Positions 23,664-32,294 of a stretch of 47,388 nucleotides of DNA are shown one piece after another. The DNA is from an uncultured Ruminococcus sp. (GTDB taxonomy: Bacteria > Bacillota > Clostridia > Lachnospirales > Lachnospiraceae). The DNA is taken from positions 1 through 47,388 of the forward strand of contig CAJFGR010000011.1 of NCBI GenBank assembly GCA_904377845.1. The letters are read 5' to 3'. Position 1 is the first letter of the stretch. Every line of letters begins with the position of its first letter. Under the pieces are notes generated by a model, which was given only the letters and a program-made list of their open reading frames with translations, was not told the origin of the DNA and did no database searches. The position numbers and the translations under genes are program-made.

Positions 23664-25286
23664 TTATTCTGCCCGTTCTCGTCTCTTTTTCAGCACAGTT
23701 CCTGCTGCTGCGCCTGAACCTAGAAGTGCTGTCAGGGCAAGGCAAAATCCCGTACTGTTATCTCCGGTCTGAGGAGCTTTTCTCATATTATTCTCTGCTG
23801 CCGCCGTATCATTCGATTTGTCATCGTTATCTGTCGTCTCCCCGTCTGCCGTCTCATCTCCGTTCACAGTTGTATCGGTGTCCTGAGAATCTCCGTCATC
23901 CTGATTCTGCCCGTCTTCTTCATCTCCCGGCTGTTCCGGCTCCGGATCCTGTCCGCCGTCCTGACCGGCAATGATATAGTTCCCGTCAGCATCCTGGGCC
24001 AGTCCTGCGTTCTCCGCGCCGATGATGGTCATCTGATCCGCATCGTTATCTTCATCTATATAGATAACATCCTGATCACTGCCTGTCATTTTTACAGACG
24101 AACCATCCGCGAATGTAACGCCTGCTGCTCCGTTTTTTGTATCTACATTGATACCGCCCCATGAATTTTCACCGAGAAGGAGACTGAGTTCACCCTCGAC
24201 TGTCACCGTTCCTCCGTTGACGATCATACCCGCTCCGCCCGCGGTCTGTTGATTGTCAAGAGTTACATTCTTAAGCCTTGCAGATACTCTGTATACATGA
24301 AGGGCCGATTTATTCGCTGATGATGTGCGGATACCTACGTTCTCCAGTGCGGCTCCCTCTGCCGTTATCGTTACTACATTTTCAGCACCAAGCACATCTG
24401 ATCCGTTGATCATATAACGTCCTGAAGTGCTTCTCACAGTCATTGCTTCGCTGATAACCAGCGGTGCCGTCATGGTAACATCCTTATTCAGCTCAATCAG
24501 TGAAACATCTGCTCCTGCTTCCGTCTTTGCTTTCACAAACTGTGCAAGATTGGTGTCTGCCACATATGCTGTCTGGCGCTGATTTGCACCGCCGTCCTTT
24601 TCTGTCACTACAACAGTAAGCCCTGTACCGGTTACAGACGCGTTGTCACCCTCACTGCATATTACCGACTGTGTAGCCGTCACCGGAGTCATGTTTACGA
24701 CAGCGCCGGAAAAATCAGCCTTTGCATTATCCACATTGATTCCGTACCATGAATGGTTCCCTAACGTAAGTGCAATCGCACCCCGGAAGACCGCCTCAGC
24801 CCCGTTATTAATGATAATCGGCGCTCCGCCTGCCGCGCTGCTGTGATCAATCGTCAGCCCGTTTACAGTCAGACTCGTTCCATATACATGGAGTGCTGAT
24901 TTGTTTCCCGCCGATGTACGGATTGTCACTCCTTCAAGCGTAACTTTGCTGCCCGTCAGAGTAACCAGATTTCCGTTTACGCTGTCTGTCCCGACAAGCG
25001 TTCCTCCTTTGATTACTACATCATTATTGATATAAAGTGCACTGGTCAGCTCTATCGTCTGACCCGTCAGGTCAATCTTCCCTCCCTGAGCGATCGCCTC
25101 TGTGAGTTCCTGCTGTGTATCAATCACCTCCGGCTGGTTCACTGCACTGTTTATCTCTTCAGTTATTTCTTCAATGTCCTGTACTGTCTGTTCCCCGGAA
25201 TTATCTTCTGCCGCTGTAACAACTCCCTGCATCGCGCTTGCTACCATCGCTGATGTTATCACTACAGCCAAAAATTTTCTTTTCAT
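23664..25286 (-). CDS. Repeat-containing cell-surface protein with sortase-type C-terminus
   Basis: Secreted protein of 540 residues. The start MKRKFLAVVITSAMVASA is a signal peptide, with AGGAG 7 nt upstream; the frame extends 22 codons further without sense. Two homologous beta-helix-like blocks of about 130 residues follow: the first has VTIRTSAGNKSALHVYGTS and LTLGNHSWYGINVDN, the second VGIRTSSANKSALHVYRVS and LLLGENSWGGINVDT. After a Gly/Asp/Glu/Thr-rich linker the C-terminus has APQTGD, a hydrophobic helix and a KKRRERAE tail, the arrangement of LPXTG-type sortase substrates with a non-canonical motif. Probably a right-handed beta-helix; ligand unknown. Confidence 0.83.
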   Translation of the reverse strand: MKRKFLAVVITSAMVASAMQGVVTAAEDNSGEQTVQDIEEITEEINSAVNQPEVIDTQQELTEAIAQGGKIDLTGQTIELTSALYINNDVVIKGGTLVGTDSVNGNLVTLTGSKVTLEGVTIRTSAGNKSALHVYGTSLTVNGLTIDHSSAAGGAPIIINNGAEAVFRGAIALTLGNHSWYGINVDNAKADFSGAVVNMTPVTATQSVICSEGDNASVTGTGLTVVVTEKDGGANQRQTAYVADTNLAQFVKAKTEAGADVSLIELNKDVTMTAPLVISEAMTVRSTSGRYMINGSDVLGAENVVTITAEGAALENVGIRTSSANKSALHVYRVSARLKNVTLDNQQTAGGAGMIVNGGTVTVEGELSLLLGENSWGGINVDTKNGAAGVTFADGSSVKMTGSDQDVIYIDEDNDADQMTIIGAENAGLAQDADGNYIIAGQDGGQDPEPEQPGDEEDGQNQDDGDSQDTDTTVNGDETADGETTDNDDKSNDTAAAENNMRKAPQTGDNSTGFCLALTALLGSGAAAGTVLKKRRERAE

Positions 25287-25436
25287 ATTTTTCTCCTGTC
25301 TGGGTTGTATTCTGAAATTATCCGCAGGCGCCTGATCTTCGGATAATTTCACGACATGAGTATACTAATCCGGCCAGATAATTGTCAACACAACTCAGCG
25401 TATATATCCCCGGGAAATACAGGAGAAAAAGGAAAA

Positions 25437-26381
25437 TTACACCATTCCCATACTCCGCAGTATGTACAGCCATCCTGTCATTGTAAATGCACTGAACAAC
25501 GTTGTCAGCATGACTACGCTGGATGTCAGCACGCCTTCATGCCCCATATTCCGTGCCATCACAAAGCAGCTCACCGTCGTCGCCGAACTGAGCATGACAA
25601 GGATCGCCACCAGCTCTTCCCTGCGGAAGCCCATCCACACAGCCAGAGGCAGAAATAAAGCGGCAAACAGCACCAGCTTCATAACGGAGGCAGTCACCGC
25701 CGGTTTTGCTTTCCCGAATGCTTTCTTCAGATCGAAACTTGCACCCATCGCCATCAATCCCAGCGGGGTAGCCGTTGCTCCCACGTCCGATACCGTCTTC
25801 TCCAGAATAGACGGCATAGGCAGCTTAAGAGCTGACCAAACCAGGCCCGCAATAACACCGAGGATGATCGGGTTTGTAACAATTCCTTTGAGCGTTGTCA
25901 TCCAAACTTCTTTGTCCAGCTTTTTTCTTTCCGGTTTGAAAAAGGAAAGAACGACAACCGCCATGACATTGTATAACGGCACACTGCCAATGATCATAAG
26001 GGGCGCCATCCCAGCATCTCCGTATATATTCTGGATAAACGCAATGCCCAGAAGCGCCGCGCTGCTCCGGTACGACGCCTGAATGAATTCTCCCTGTATG
26101 CTCTTATCCCTCCACAGGAAAGACACCAGCGCCGCAATAATAATACAGATCAGCGTGACTGCAAAGCAGAACAATACGAATTTCAGGTTCCATACCTGGG
26201 AAAAATCCACTGTTGAGAGATCCTCAAACAGCAGAACCGGCAGAGGAACGAGGAACACGAACTTGTTCATCTTTGATGCAAACACATCGTTGATCAGACC
26301 GAGTTTTTTTAATATAAAGCCCAGTGCCATCAGCAGAAAGATGGGAACTGTAGCGTTCAGGCTGAAGATCAGATTGTCCAT
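25437..26381 (-). CDS. AEC family transporter (auxin efflux carrier-like)
   Basis: Membrane protein of 314 residues with about ten helices. N-terminal LNATVPIFLLMALGFILKKLGLIND and MNKFVFLVPLPVLLFEDLS are typical (quoted in parts), as is the mid-domain NPIILGVIAGLVWSALKLPMPSILEKT and TPLGLMAMGASFDLKKA. Families of this type export or import organic acids such as malate. AAAGGAG precedes the ATG. The remnant histidine kinase gene lies just upstream on the same strand, which would fit an old sensor-transporter pairing, but substrate is not known. Confidence 0.88.
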   Translation of the reverse strand: MDNLIFSLNATVPIFLLMALGFILKKLGLINDVFASKMNKFVFLVPLPVLLFEDLSTVDFSQVWNLKFVLFCFAVTLICIIIAALVSFLWRDKSIQGEFIQASYRSSAALLGIAFIQNIYGDAGMAPLMIIGSVPLYNVMAVVVLSFFKPERKKLDKEVWMTTLKGIVTNPIILGVIAGLVWSALKLPMPSILEKTVSDVGATATPLGLMAMGASFDLKKAFGKAKPAVTASVMKLVLFAALFLPLAVWMGFRREELVAILVMLSSATTVSCFVMARNMGHEGVLTSSVVMLTTLFSAFTMTGWLYILRSMGMV

Positions 26382-26407
26382 AATACAAGACTCCTTTTAT
26401 CCAAAAC

Positions 26408-26725
26408 TTAAATCTGAAAATTCCGTTTTTTATTCTGTTCCTTTTTTCTTTCTGTGTCAAGTGGCAGCATGATCTTCACTCCAAATCCTCCATGTCCGCT
26501 CTTTTCAATTTCCACCTTTCCTCCGTGGGACTCCGCAATCTGCTTTACGATCAGCAGCCCCAGGCCGTGCCGCTGCTCTCTTGTATTTGTGTCGCACACC
26601 ATGTAATGGGGCGCATGGTTCAGCTTTTCGATTTCTTCTTCGGAGGCGCCTGCTCCGTCATCTTCCACAGAAATCACACAGCAGGCTTTTATTCTTTCCA
26701 CCGATTGTTCTGTCCGAGACCTTTT
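26408..26725 (-). pseudogene. 3' remnant of a sensor histidine kinase
   Basis: Only the end of an ATPase domain remains: CVISVEDDGAGASEEEIEKL (G1 box DDGAG), HGLGLLIVKQIAESHGGKVEI (G2 box, quoted in part) and GFGVKIMLPL. No phosphoacceptor His, N-box or membrane part is present. Upstream of about 26725 the frame runs antisense through another gene remnant, so the 5' part has been lost. The product could not act as a kinase. Confidence 0.75.
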
Positions 26726-26987
26726 TTCTTCCGCCATCGTCAGCACGCTTATGATCTTTATTCCGTGGACGATCCTGCCCCTGCGCACATTTGACTGGGC
26801 GCTGGAATCCCCCACAGCCGAGATCATCATATACAGCTATGCGGCATTCATGGTATTCAGCGGGATATTCACCCTGCTGTCATATACGACAGCAGGAGTG
26901 AAAAATAATTTGATGAAGATCTGTCTTGTGATCACCTTGATGTACGCTGTCGGCGCTGTGGCGATCATAGGAATGTCTCTGGTATAA
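26724..26987 (+). pseudogene. Remnant of a small membrane protein, 5' end lost
   Basis: Readable frame from about SSAIVSTLMIFIPWTILPLR through WALESPTAEIIIYSYAAFMVFSGIF to a stop at 26987, giving three hydrophobic segments. The sense runs upstream of the first ATG (26751) to about 26724 without a start codon or ribosome site, where sequence of the kinase remnant begins. It looks like the downstream part of a small integral membrane protein. Family not recognised. Confidence 0.55.
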
Positions 26988-27036
26988 ATACTGCTGAGCC
27001 TGATTGCTGCTCATACAGAAAACTCATATCGGATTT

Positions 27037-28458
27037 TTATTCTCCTACAATACATACGCGGATCAGGTTTGTCCTGCCCGGGATGCCAAGCGGAATTCCA
27101 CCGGTGAATACGATCTTGTCGCCTTCTTCCACAATGCCATGTGCCTGTGCCGCTTCGATAGCGCGCAGGCAGAGGATTTCCGAGCTGTACTCTTCCCTGA
27201 TCTGCAGCGGCAGGATGCCCCACGACAGATTCAGCTGCCTGCAGACTCTTTCTGAACTGGAGCATCCTGCGATCAGGCATTCCGGACGGTACTTGGAAAT
27301 CATCCGCGCCGTGTTTCCGGTCTTGCTGACTGCGAGGATCGCATTTGCTTTCAGGTCGATGGCTGTCATGCAGGTCGCATGAGAGATCGCATTTGTAATA
27401 TCCGGATCCTCGCTTCTCGCCCTGCTGCGGAAGATCGCGTTGTAATCAATATTCCGTTCCATATGAACCGCAATCTTGACCATCATCTTAAGGGCTTCCA
27501 CCGGATACTTTCCGGCAGCCGTCTCTCCGGAAAGCATGATTGCGCTGGTCCCCTGATAGATGGCGTTGGCCACATCCGTCGTCTCCGCACGGGTCGGACG
27601 GGGATGGATCATCATAGAGTCCAGCATCTGCGTCGCAGTGATGACAACCTTTCCGGCCTCATAGACTTTCTGGATAATCTTCTGCTGAATGATCGGCACG
27701 TGTTCCAACGGGATCTCCACGCCCATATCGCCTCTGGCGATCATGATACCGTCGGCAGCCTCAATGATCGCATCGATATTATCCACACCCTGCTGATTTT
27801 CAATCTTGGCAATAATGTGGATCTCCTGACCGCCATTATCATTGAGAAGCTGTCTCATCTCCCGGATATCCTCGGCTGTTCTTGTAAATGAAGCAGCCAC
27901 AAAATCAAAATCTTCCTGTATTCCAAACAGAAGGTCGTCTCTGTCTTTCGGGCTGATAAACGGCATCTTCAGCTCCACGCCCGGCACATTGACTCCCTTG
28001 TGATCCGAAATATCTCCGCCATTCTTTACAATACAGACAATATCTTTATCCACGATATTTACGACTTCCATTCCCACCAGTCCGTCATCGATCAGGATGG
28101 AATCACCCGGTTTTACATCTTTATAGAGATCCTTATAGCTGATCGTCACCTGTTCCTGTGTTCCTTCGACTTCATCATTTACAAGGGTAAACTCCTGTCC
28201 CTCTTCCAATGTAACCTTCTTATCCTTGAAACATCCGATACGCACTTCCGGTCCTTTCGTATCCAAAAGCGCTGCGATAGGCTTGTCAAACTGCTTGCGC
28301 AGTGTCTTCAGTTTCTCCAGACGCACCTTCTGTTCTTCATGGGTGCCATGTGAAAAGTTAAAACGCGCCACATTCATGCCCTCTCTGATGAGAGCTTCCA
28401 GAATCCCCTCTCTGTCAGTGGCAGGTCCAAGTGTACAAATGATCTTTGTCTTTCTCAT
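27037..28458 (-). CDS. pyk: Pyruvate kinase
   Basis: Converts phosphoenolpyruvate and ADP to pyruvate and ATP. It has 473 residues. N-terminus MRKTKIICTLGPATD, then MNVARFNFSHG, a B domain (about 70-170), the catalytic Lys in HIIAKIENQQGVDNID, GIMIARGDMGVEIP, and MLDSMMIHPRPTRAETTDVANAI (read in parts). It ends at VCIVGE, so it lacks the extra C-terminal PEP-utiliser-like domain found in Bacillus pyruvate kinases. A weak GGAAAGGAAAG site precedes the ATG. It stands alone as a transcript. Confidence 0.96.
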   Translation of the reverse strand: MRKTKIICTLGPATDREGILEALIREGMNVARFNFSHGTHEEQKVRLEKLKTLRKQFDKPIAALLDTKGPEVRIGCFKDKKVTLEEGQEFTLVNDEVEGTQEQVTISYKDLYKDVKPGDSILIDDGLVGMEVVNIVDKDIVCIVKNGGDISDHKGVNVPGVELKMPFISPKDRDDLLFGIQEDFDFVAASFTRTAEDIREMRQLLNDNGGQEIHIIAKIENQQGVDNIDAIIEAADGIMIARGDMGVEIPLEHVPIIQQKIIQKVYEAGKVVITATQMLDSMMIHPRPTRAETTDVANAIYQGTSAIMLSGETAAGKYPVEALKMMVKIAVHMERNIDYNAIFRSRARSEDPDITNAISHATCMTAIDLKANAILAVSKTGNTARMISKYRPECLIAGCSSSERVCRQLNLSWGILPLQIREEYSSEILCLRAIEAAQAHGIVEEGDKIVFTGGIPLGIPGRTNLIRVCIVGE

Positions 28459-28500
28459 AATCTTTCCTTTCCGGATGACTCCTTGTTTTGATTAAACGGC

Positions 28501-28541
28501 ACAGTTCTTTAACCAGGTGAACTGTTAAAATTATTATAACA
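28501..28541 (-). promoter_or_regulatory. pyk promoter with downstream inverted repeat
   Basis: On the minus strand an extended -10 TGTTATAAT (28541-28533) is followed by an inverted repeat ACAGTTC (28501-28507) and GAACTGT (28519-28525) in the 5' leader. The arms equal the core of the terminal repeats of the dispersed element, but the spacing is short, so it may be an operator or leader hairpin. No good -35 is seen. Confidence 0.5.
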
Positions 28542-28590
28542 TCATCACAGGTTTAATATCCAGAGTGAAATCCTAAGATAAGCGCATTCT

Positions 28591-30435
28591 TTACATCTTC
28601 TCCATAATCTCCGCAATCATCCCCGCCCGGTTAAAGGGCACCATAAAGTAATAACCATCTGCGATATCAGCGAGTTTTTCCACAATCTCTGCGGCGATCT
28701 GCACACCCACGCCCTGCGCTTCTTCCCGGCTCATATTCTTGTCATACTGTGTGATGATCTCGTCCGGCACATGGATCCCGGTGATCTCATTTTTCATAAA
28801 CAGAGCATTGCGATAGCTGACCAGCGGCATGATCCCGCAGATGATCTTCGTGTCGATCCTGCTCTTTATGTACCGGATCCTCTCGATATCTTCATCGGAA
28901 TAAATGGGCTGGGTCAGGAAAAACGCCGCCCCCGCCTCGCACTTTTTCTGCATTCTTTTTATTTCTGCATCGATATTTTTTCTTCCGTAATTCAGTGCTC
29001 CGCCGTAAGCGACAGGATCCTCGGCGAAATGTTCCCGGTTCAGCTGCCGCACATAATTCATAATGGTAACAGAGTGGTAATCATAGACAGATGTAATATT
29101 CCCACGTTCGCCTGCCGGCACCGGATCCCCTGTCACAAAAAGGAAATTCCTGATCCCGTTCATATACGCGCCAAGAATTTCCGCTCCGATCCCAATTACA
29201 TTCCTGTCGCGGCACGCCATATGAGGCATTGTCTCGATCTGCAGCCGGCCCGCGACCTTAACAGCCGACATTGCCGCCGAGGCACGCATTTTCCCCATGG
29301 GAGAGTCGGAAAATGTGATCATCTCCACACCTGCACGCTTCAGGACTTCTGCCGCCTCCATCATCTTTCTGTCATTTCCGTCAAAAGGAGGATCGAGTTC
29401 TGCGATCACTACTTTTTCTCCTGAGTAAAGCTTTCGGATAAACAGATTATTGTCATAACGGATCTCCGATTCTCTGCGCTTCTCCGGTGCGTCCGCAAGC
29501 CGTCTTCCGAGAGACCGGTGCCCCATAGTCTGCGCCAGTTTCCTGATATAGGACGGATTGGTTCCACAGCATCCCCCGATCAAGTTTACCCCGAGAACCG
29601 CGATCTCCTCCATTGCCTCACAGAAATAACCGGAGTTGTCCCGATATACCATCCTGTTCTCGATCCGATCCGCATATCCTGCGTTAGGCACCGCCGCCAC
29701 AATCAGATTCCCCAGATCCTGCCGCTTCAGAAGTTTTCCCAGATGGGACGGCCCGATGCCGCAGTTGAATCCGATCCCGTCGATCAGGTTACTCTCTTTC
29801 GCTGTTTTGAGCAGTTCTCTCATACCCAGTCCTGTCTTCGTATATCCGAACACATTGACAGAAAAGCTCGCCATGATAAAAGCATCGCTGACGGACCTGA
29901 TCCATTCAGCCACCGGAAGGATTCTCTCGAAATCCGAAAATGTCTCGAACCAGATCAGTTTCAGCCCGGCGTCCAGATGTGCCTTGGCCATGACTTTATA
30001 TTCTTCAACCAGCTCCTCATCCTGCTCTTCGGCTCCGCGCTTTTCCGGCACGGGGCCGATATCGCCGGCGATACAGATTTCTTTTATTTCTATTCCTTCT
30101 TCTTTTGCACAGGTCAGCTCCTGCTCCGCCGCAGACTGCGCGATCCGGCAGGCTGCAGCAACATTTTCATAAACGGTCTGCAGCTGTTCTTCTCTTGTCA
30201 TACTTCCTGCATTGCCCGCACACAGAGTATGGATATTGGATGCGAAACTGTTCGTCCGCAGGATATCCGCTCCGGCTTTAATATATTCTCTGTGGATGTC
30301 TTCAATCTTCTGCGGATCCGTCAGATTATCATTCTCAGGTGAACCTGATTCTTTTCCGTATATCTCACTGTAGTATGTTCCCATCGCTCCGTCCGTAATC
30401 AGGCACTGCGATCTGAATAATGTCTGAAAATCCAT
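28591..30435 (-). CDS. Bifunctional homocysteine S-methyltransferase / methylenetetrahydrofolate reductase
   Basis: Fusion of 614 residues, YitJ-like. The N-terminal methyltransferase barrel (about 1-300) begins with ITDGAMGTYY and holds the zinc ligands Cys225 (GFNCGIGP), Cys289 and Cys290 (IGGCCGTNP). The C-terminal MTHFR domain (about 325-614) has VVIAELDPPFDGNDRKMMEA, SDSPMGKMRASA, FLFVTGDPVPAGERG and FFLTQPIYSDEDIERI. It links the folate one-carbon pool with methionine synthesis. GGGAGG precedes the ATG. No SAM-I (S-box) riboswitch was recognised in the 245-bp upstream region, unlike yitJ of Bacillus. Confidence 0.92.
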   Translation of the reverse strand: MDFQTLFRSQCLITDGAMGTYYSEIYGKESGSPENDNLTDPQKIEDIHREYIKAGADILRTNSFASNIHTLCAGNAGSMTREEQLQTVYENVAAACRIAQSAAEQELTCAKEEGIEIKEICIAGDIGPVPEKRGAEEQDEELVEEYKVMAKAHLDAGLKLIWFETFSDFERILPVAEWIRSVSDAFIMASFSVNVFGYTKTGLGMRELLKTAKESNLIDGIGFNCGIGPSHLGKLLKRQDLGNLIVAAVPNAGYADRIENRMVYRDNSGYFCEAMEEIAVLGVNLIGGCCGTNPSYIRKLAQTMGHRSLGRRLADAPEKRRESEIRYDNNLFIRKLYSGEKVVIAELDPPFDGNDRKMMEAAEVLKRAGVEMITFSDSPMGKMRASAAMSAVKVAGRLQIETMPHMACRDRNVIGIGAEILGAYMNGIRNFLFVTGDPVPAGERGNITSVYDYHSVTIMNYVRQLNREHFAEDPVAYGGALNYGRKNIDAEIKRMQKKCEAGAAFFLTQPIYSDEDIERIRYIKSRIDTKIICGIMPLVSYRNALFMKNEITGIHVPDEIITQYDKNMSREEAQGVGVQIAAEIVEKLADIADGYYFMVPFNRAGMIAEIMEKM

Positions 30436-30555
30436 ATATTTCCTCCCTGAAATATTCGATCTGTTAAATCACGGAAGTGCAAAAAAACACATTCCGGAAT
30501 TGTAAACGGTCCCCAAGGTTACAGGCAAGCCCGTACTTTGGCCCGACGCAGTCAC

Positions 30556-30600
30556 AAAAACCGGAATAATCCCACTTTCACGACATTGGGATTATTCCGG
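30556..30600 (-). terminator. Terminator of the aminotransferase gene
   Basis: Perfect 14-bp stem (CCGGAATAATCCCA at 30561-30574 with 30587-30600), loop 12 nt, followed on the minus strand by TTTTT (plus-strand 30556-30560). It lies about 80 bp after the aminotransferase stop. Confidence 0.9.
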
Positions 30601-30680
30601 CTTCTTCGTTTATATCTGTGATTTAATACTTCATCATCCGCCCATGCAGGCAGCCGGTCTGCAGGAACTCATGTCTTTCT

Positions 30681-31967
30681 TTACAGATTGCCAAGCAGTT
30701 TATCGATGCTGACCAGTTTTACACTCAGCACAAAGATATCTGTTGCCACTGCCAGCTCTTCCGGCGTCGGATAAGACGGCGCAATACGGATATTGCTATC
30801 GTGCGGATCGTTGCCGTACGGATAGGTAGCTCCTGCTCCTGTCATGACAAGACCTGCCTCTTTTGCCTTAGCAACGATTGCTTTCGCGCATCCTTCCATA
30901 GAATCAAATGAAATAAAGTATCCGCCGAGAGGTTTGATCCAGGAACCGATTTCCAGTCCGCCCAGCTCTCTCTCAAGGCCGTCAATAACAGCTTCAAATT
31001 TCGGCCGCAGGATATCTGCGTGTTTTTTCATATGTTCAACAATTCCGTGAACATCTTTGAAAAATCTCACGTGACGCAGCTGATTTACCTTATCGTGACC
31101 GATTGTCTGCATCTGCATCATGCCGCGGATCTCATCCAGATTCGCTTTGGATGCCGCGAGGGCTGCGATACCTGATCCCGGGAATGTAATTTTTGATGTA
31201 GATGAGAACTTGTATACCATATCCGGATTTCCGGCTTTCTTACACTCTGTCAGAATCTCAATCAGGTAATCCTGCTTATCCTCGTACAGGTGATGTACAC
31301 AGTATGCATTATCCCAGTAAATACGGAAGTCTTCAGCCGCCGGTTTCAGGTTTGCAAAGCGGAATACTGTTTCGTCTGAGTATGTGATTCCCTGCGGATT
31401 AGAATATTTCGGCACACACCAGATTCCTTTTACAGCCGGATCTTCATTGACATATTTCTCTACCAGATCCATATCCGGTCCCGTCGGTGTCATCGGGATG
31501 TTGATCATCTCGATTCCGAAATGCTCTGTAATACCGAAGTGTCTGTCATATCCGGGTACCGGGCAGAGGAATTTTACTTTGTCCAGTTTGCACCACGGTG
31601 TGCTTCCGAGTACTCCGTGTGTCATCGCGCGTGCAACTGTATCATACATAACGTTCAGACTGGAATTTCCAAAGATGATCACATTATCTTTCGGCACTTC
31701 CATCATATCTGCAAGGAGCTGTTTTGCTTCGGCGATTCCATCCAGGCCGCCGTAGTTCCTGCAGTCAACTCCGTCTTCGCAGGTCAGATCTGCACCGCTG
31801 TTTAATACGTCCATCATCCCCATGGACAGATTCAGCTGCTCGGCAGACGGTTTTCCGCGGGACATATCCAGCTTCAGCCCTTTGGCCTTAATCTCTGTAA
31901 AACGGGCCTCCAGCCCACTCTTCAGTTCCAATAACTCTTCTCTACTTAAATCTTTGTACGCAGTCAT
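30681..31967 (-). CDS. PLP-dependent class I/II aminotransferase (aspartate aminotransferase-like)
   Basis: Aminotransferase of 428 residues. N-terminus YKDLSREELLELKSGLE and the segment LDMSRGKPSAEQLNLSMGMM belong to a bacterial group often annotated as type Ic aspartate aminotransferase or MocR-like aminotransferase. NYGGLDGIAEAKQLLADMM, WDNAYCVHHLYED and the PLP-binding Lys in YKFSSTSKITFPGSG are visible. The C-terminal IRIAPSYPTPEEL holds the substrate-carboxylate Arg. The ATG at 31967 is preceded by GGAGGAG at 8 nt; an earlier in-frame ATG at 31997 has none. Amino-acid substrate not determined. Confidence 0.9.
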   Translation of the reverse strand: MTAYKDLSREELLELKSGLEARFTEIKAKGLKLDMSRGKPSAEQLNLSMGMMDVLNSGADLTCEDGVDCRNYGGLDGIAEAKQLLADMMEVPKDNVIIFGNSSLNVMYDTVARAMTHGVLGSTPWCKLDKVKFLCPVPGYDRHFGITEHFGIEMINIPMTPTGPDMDLVEKYVNEDPAVKGIWCVPKYSNPQGITYSDETVFRFANLKPAAEDFRIYWDNAYCVHHLYEDKQDYLIEILTECKKAGNPDMVYKFSSTSKITFPGSGIAALAASKANLDEIRGMMQMQTIGHDKVNQLRHVRFFKDVHGIVEHMKKHADILRPKFEAVIDGLERELGGLEIGSWIKPLGGYFISFDSMEGCAKAIVAKAKEAGLVMTGAGATYPYGNDPHDSNIRIAPSYPTPEELAVATDIFVLSVKLVSIDKLLGNL

Positions 31968-32178
31968 TGCAGGACTCCTCCACTCTTTCTTCATCATTTT
32001 TAGTCACTGAATGGTATTGTATCTGATTAATGACGGTTCGTCAATGCTTTCTTGCATTTTTTCATCCACTTTCTTCGAATTATTGCTGTATCTCATCTCT
32101 GTTTTGAAGTTTTCATTCTCTGTTCATTCATTTTTTGTATCAATTTCTCCATATAATATGTTCACAGCTCATAAATAT

Positions 32179-32269
32179 AAAAATTGTATGAAAAATTGTA
32201 TGAAATTTCTTCTTTCCTTTATCATGGTCAAGTGATATAATGGTCAAGACTGCGTTAAGAAGTCGTTAA
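32179..32269 (+). promoter_or_regulatory. Control region of the OPT transporter gene
   Basis: Contains a tandem 12-bp duplication AAAAATTGTATG (32179-32190 and 32191-32202), an extended -10 TGATATAAT (32233-32241), a 9-bp direct repeat ATGGTCAAG flanking it (32224-32232 and 32240-32248, period 16), and CGTTAA at 32253-32258 and 32264-32269 (period 11). No good -35 is seen. The rest of the 31968-32294 gap is AT-rich and holds no gene. Confidence 0.5.
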
Positions 32270-32294
32270 AACAAAAGAAAGGAATGTATGTAAC

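Noticed and set aside
30436..30680. SAM-I (S-box) riboswitch upstream of the methyltransferase/MTHFR gene
   Set aside because: Only the upstream gene's terminator and an unassigned stretch are seen; no S-box core could be aligned by eye.
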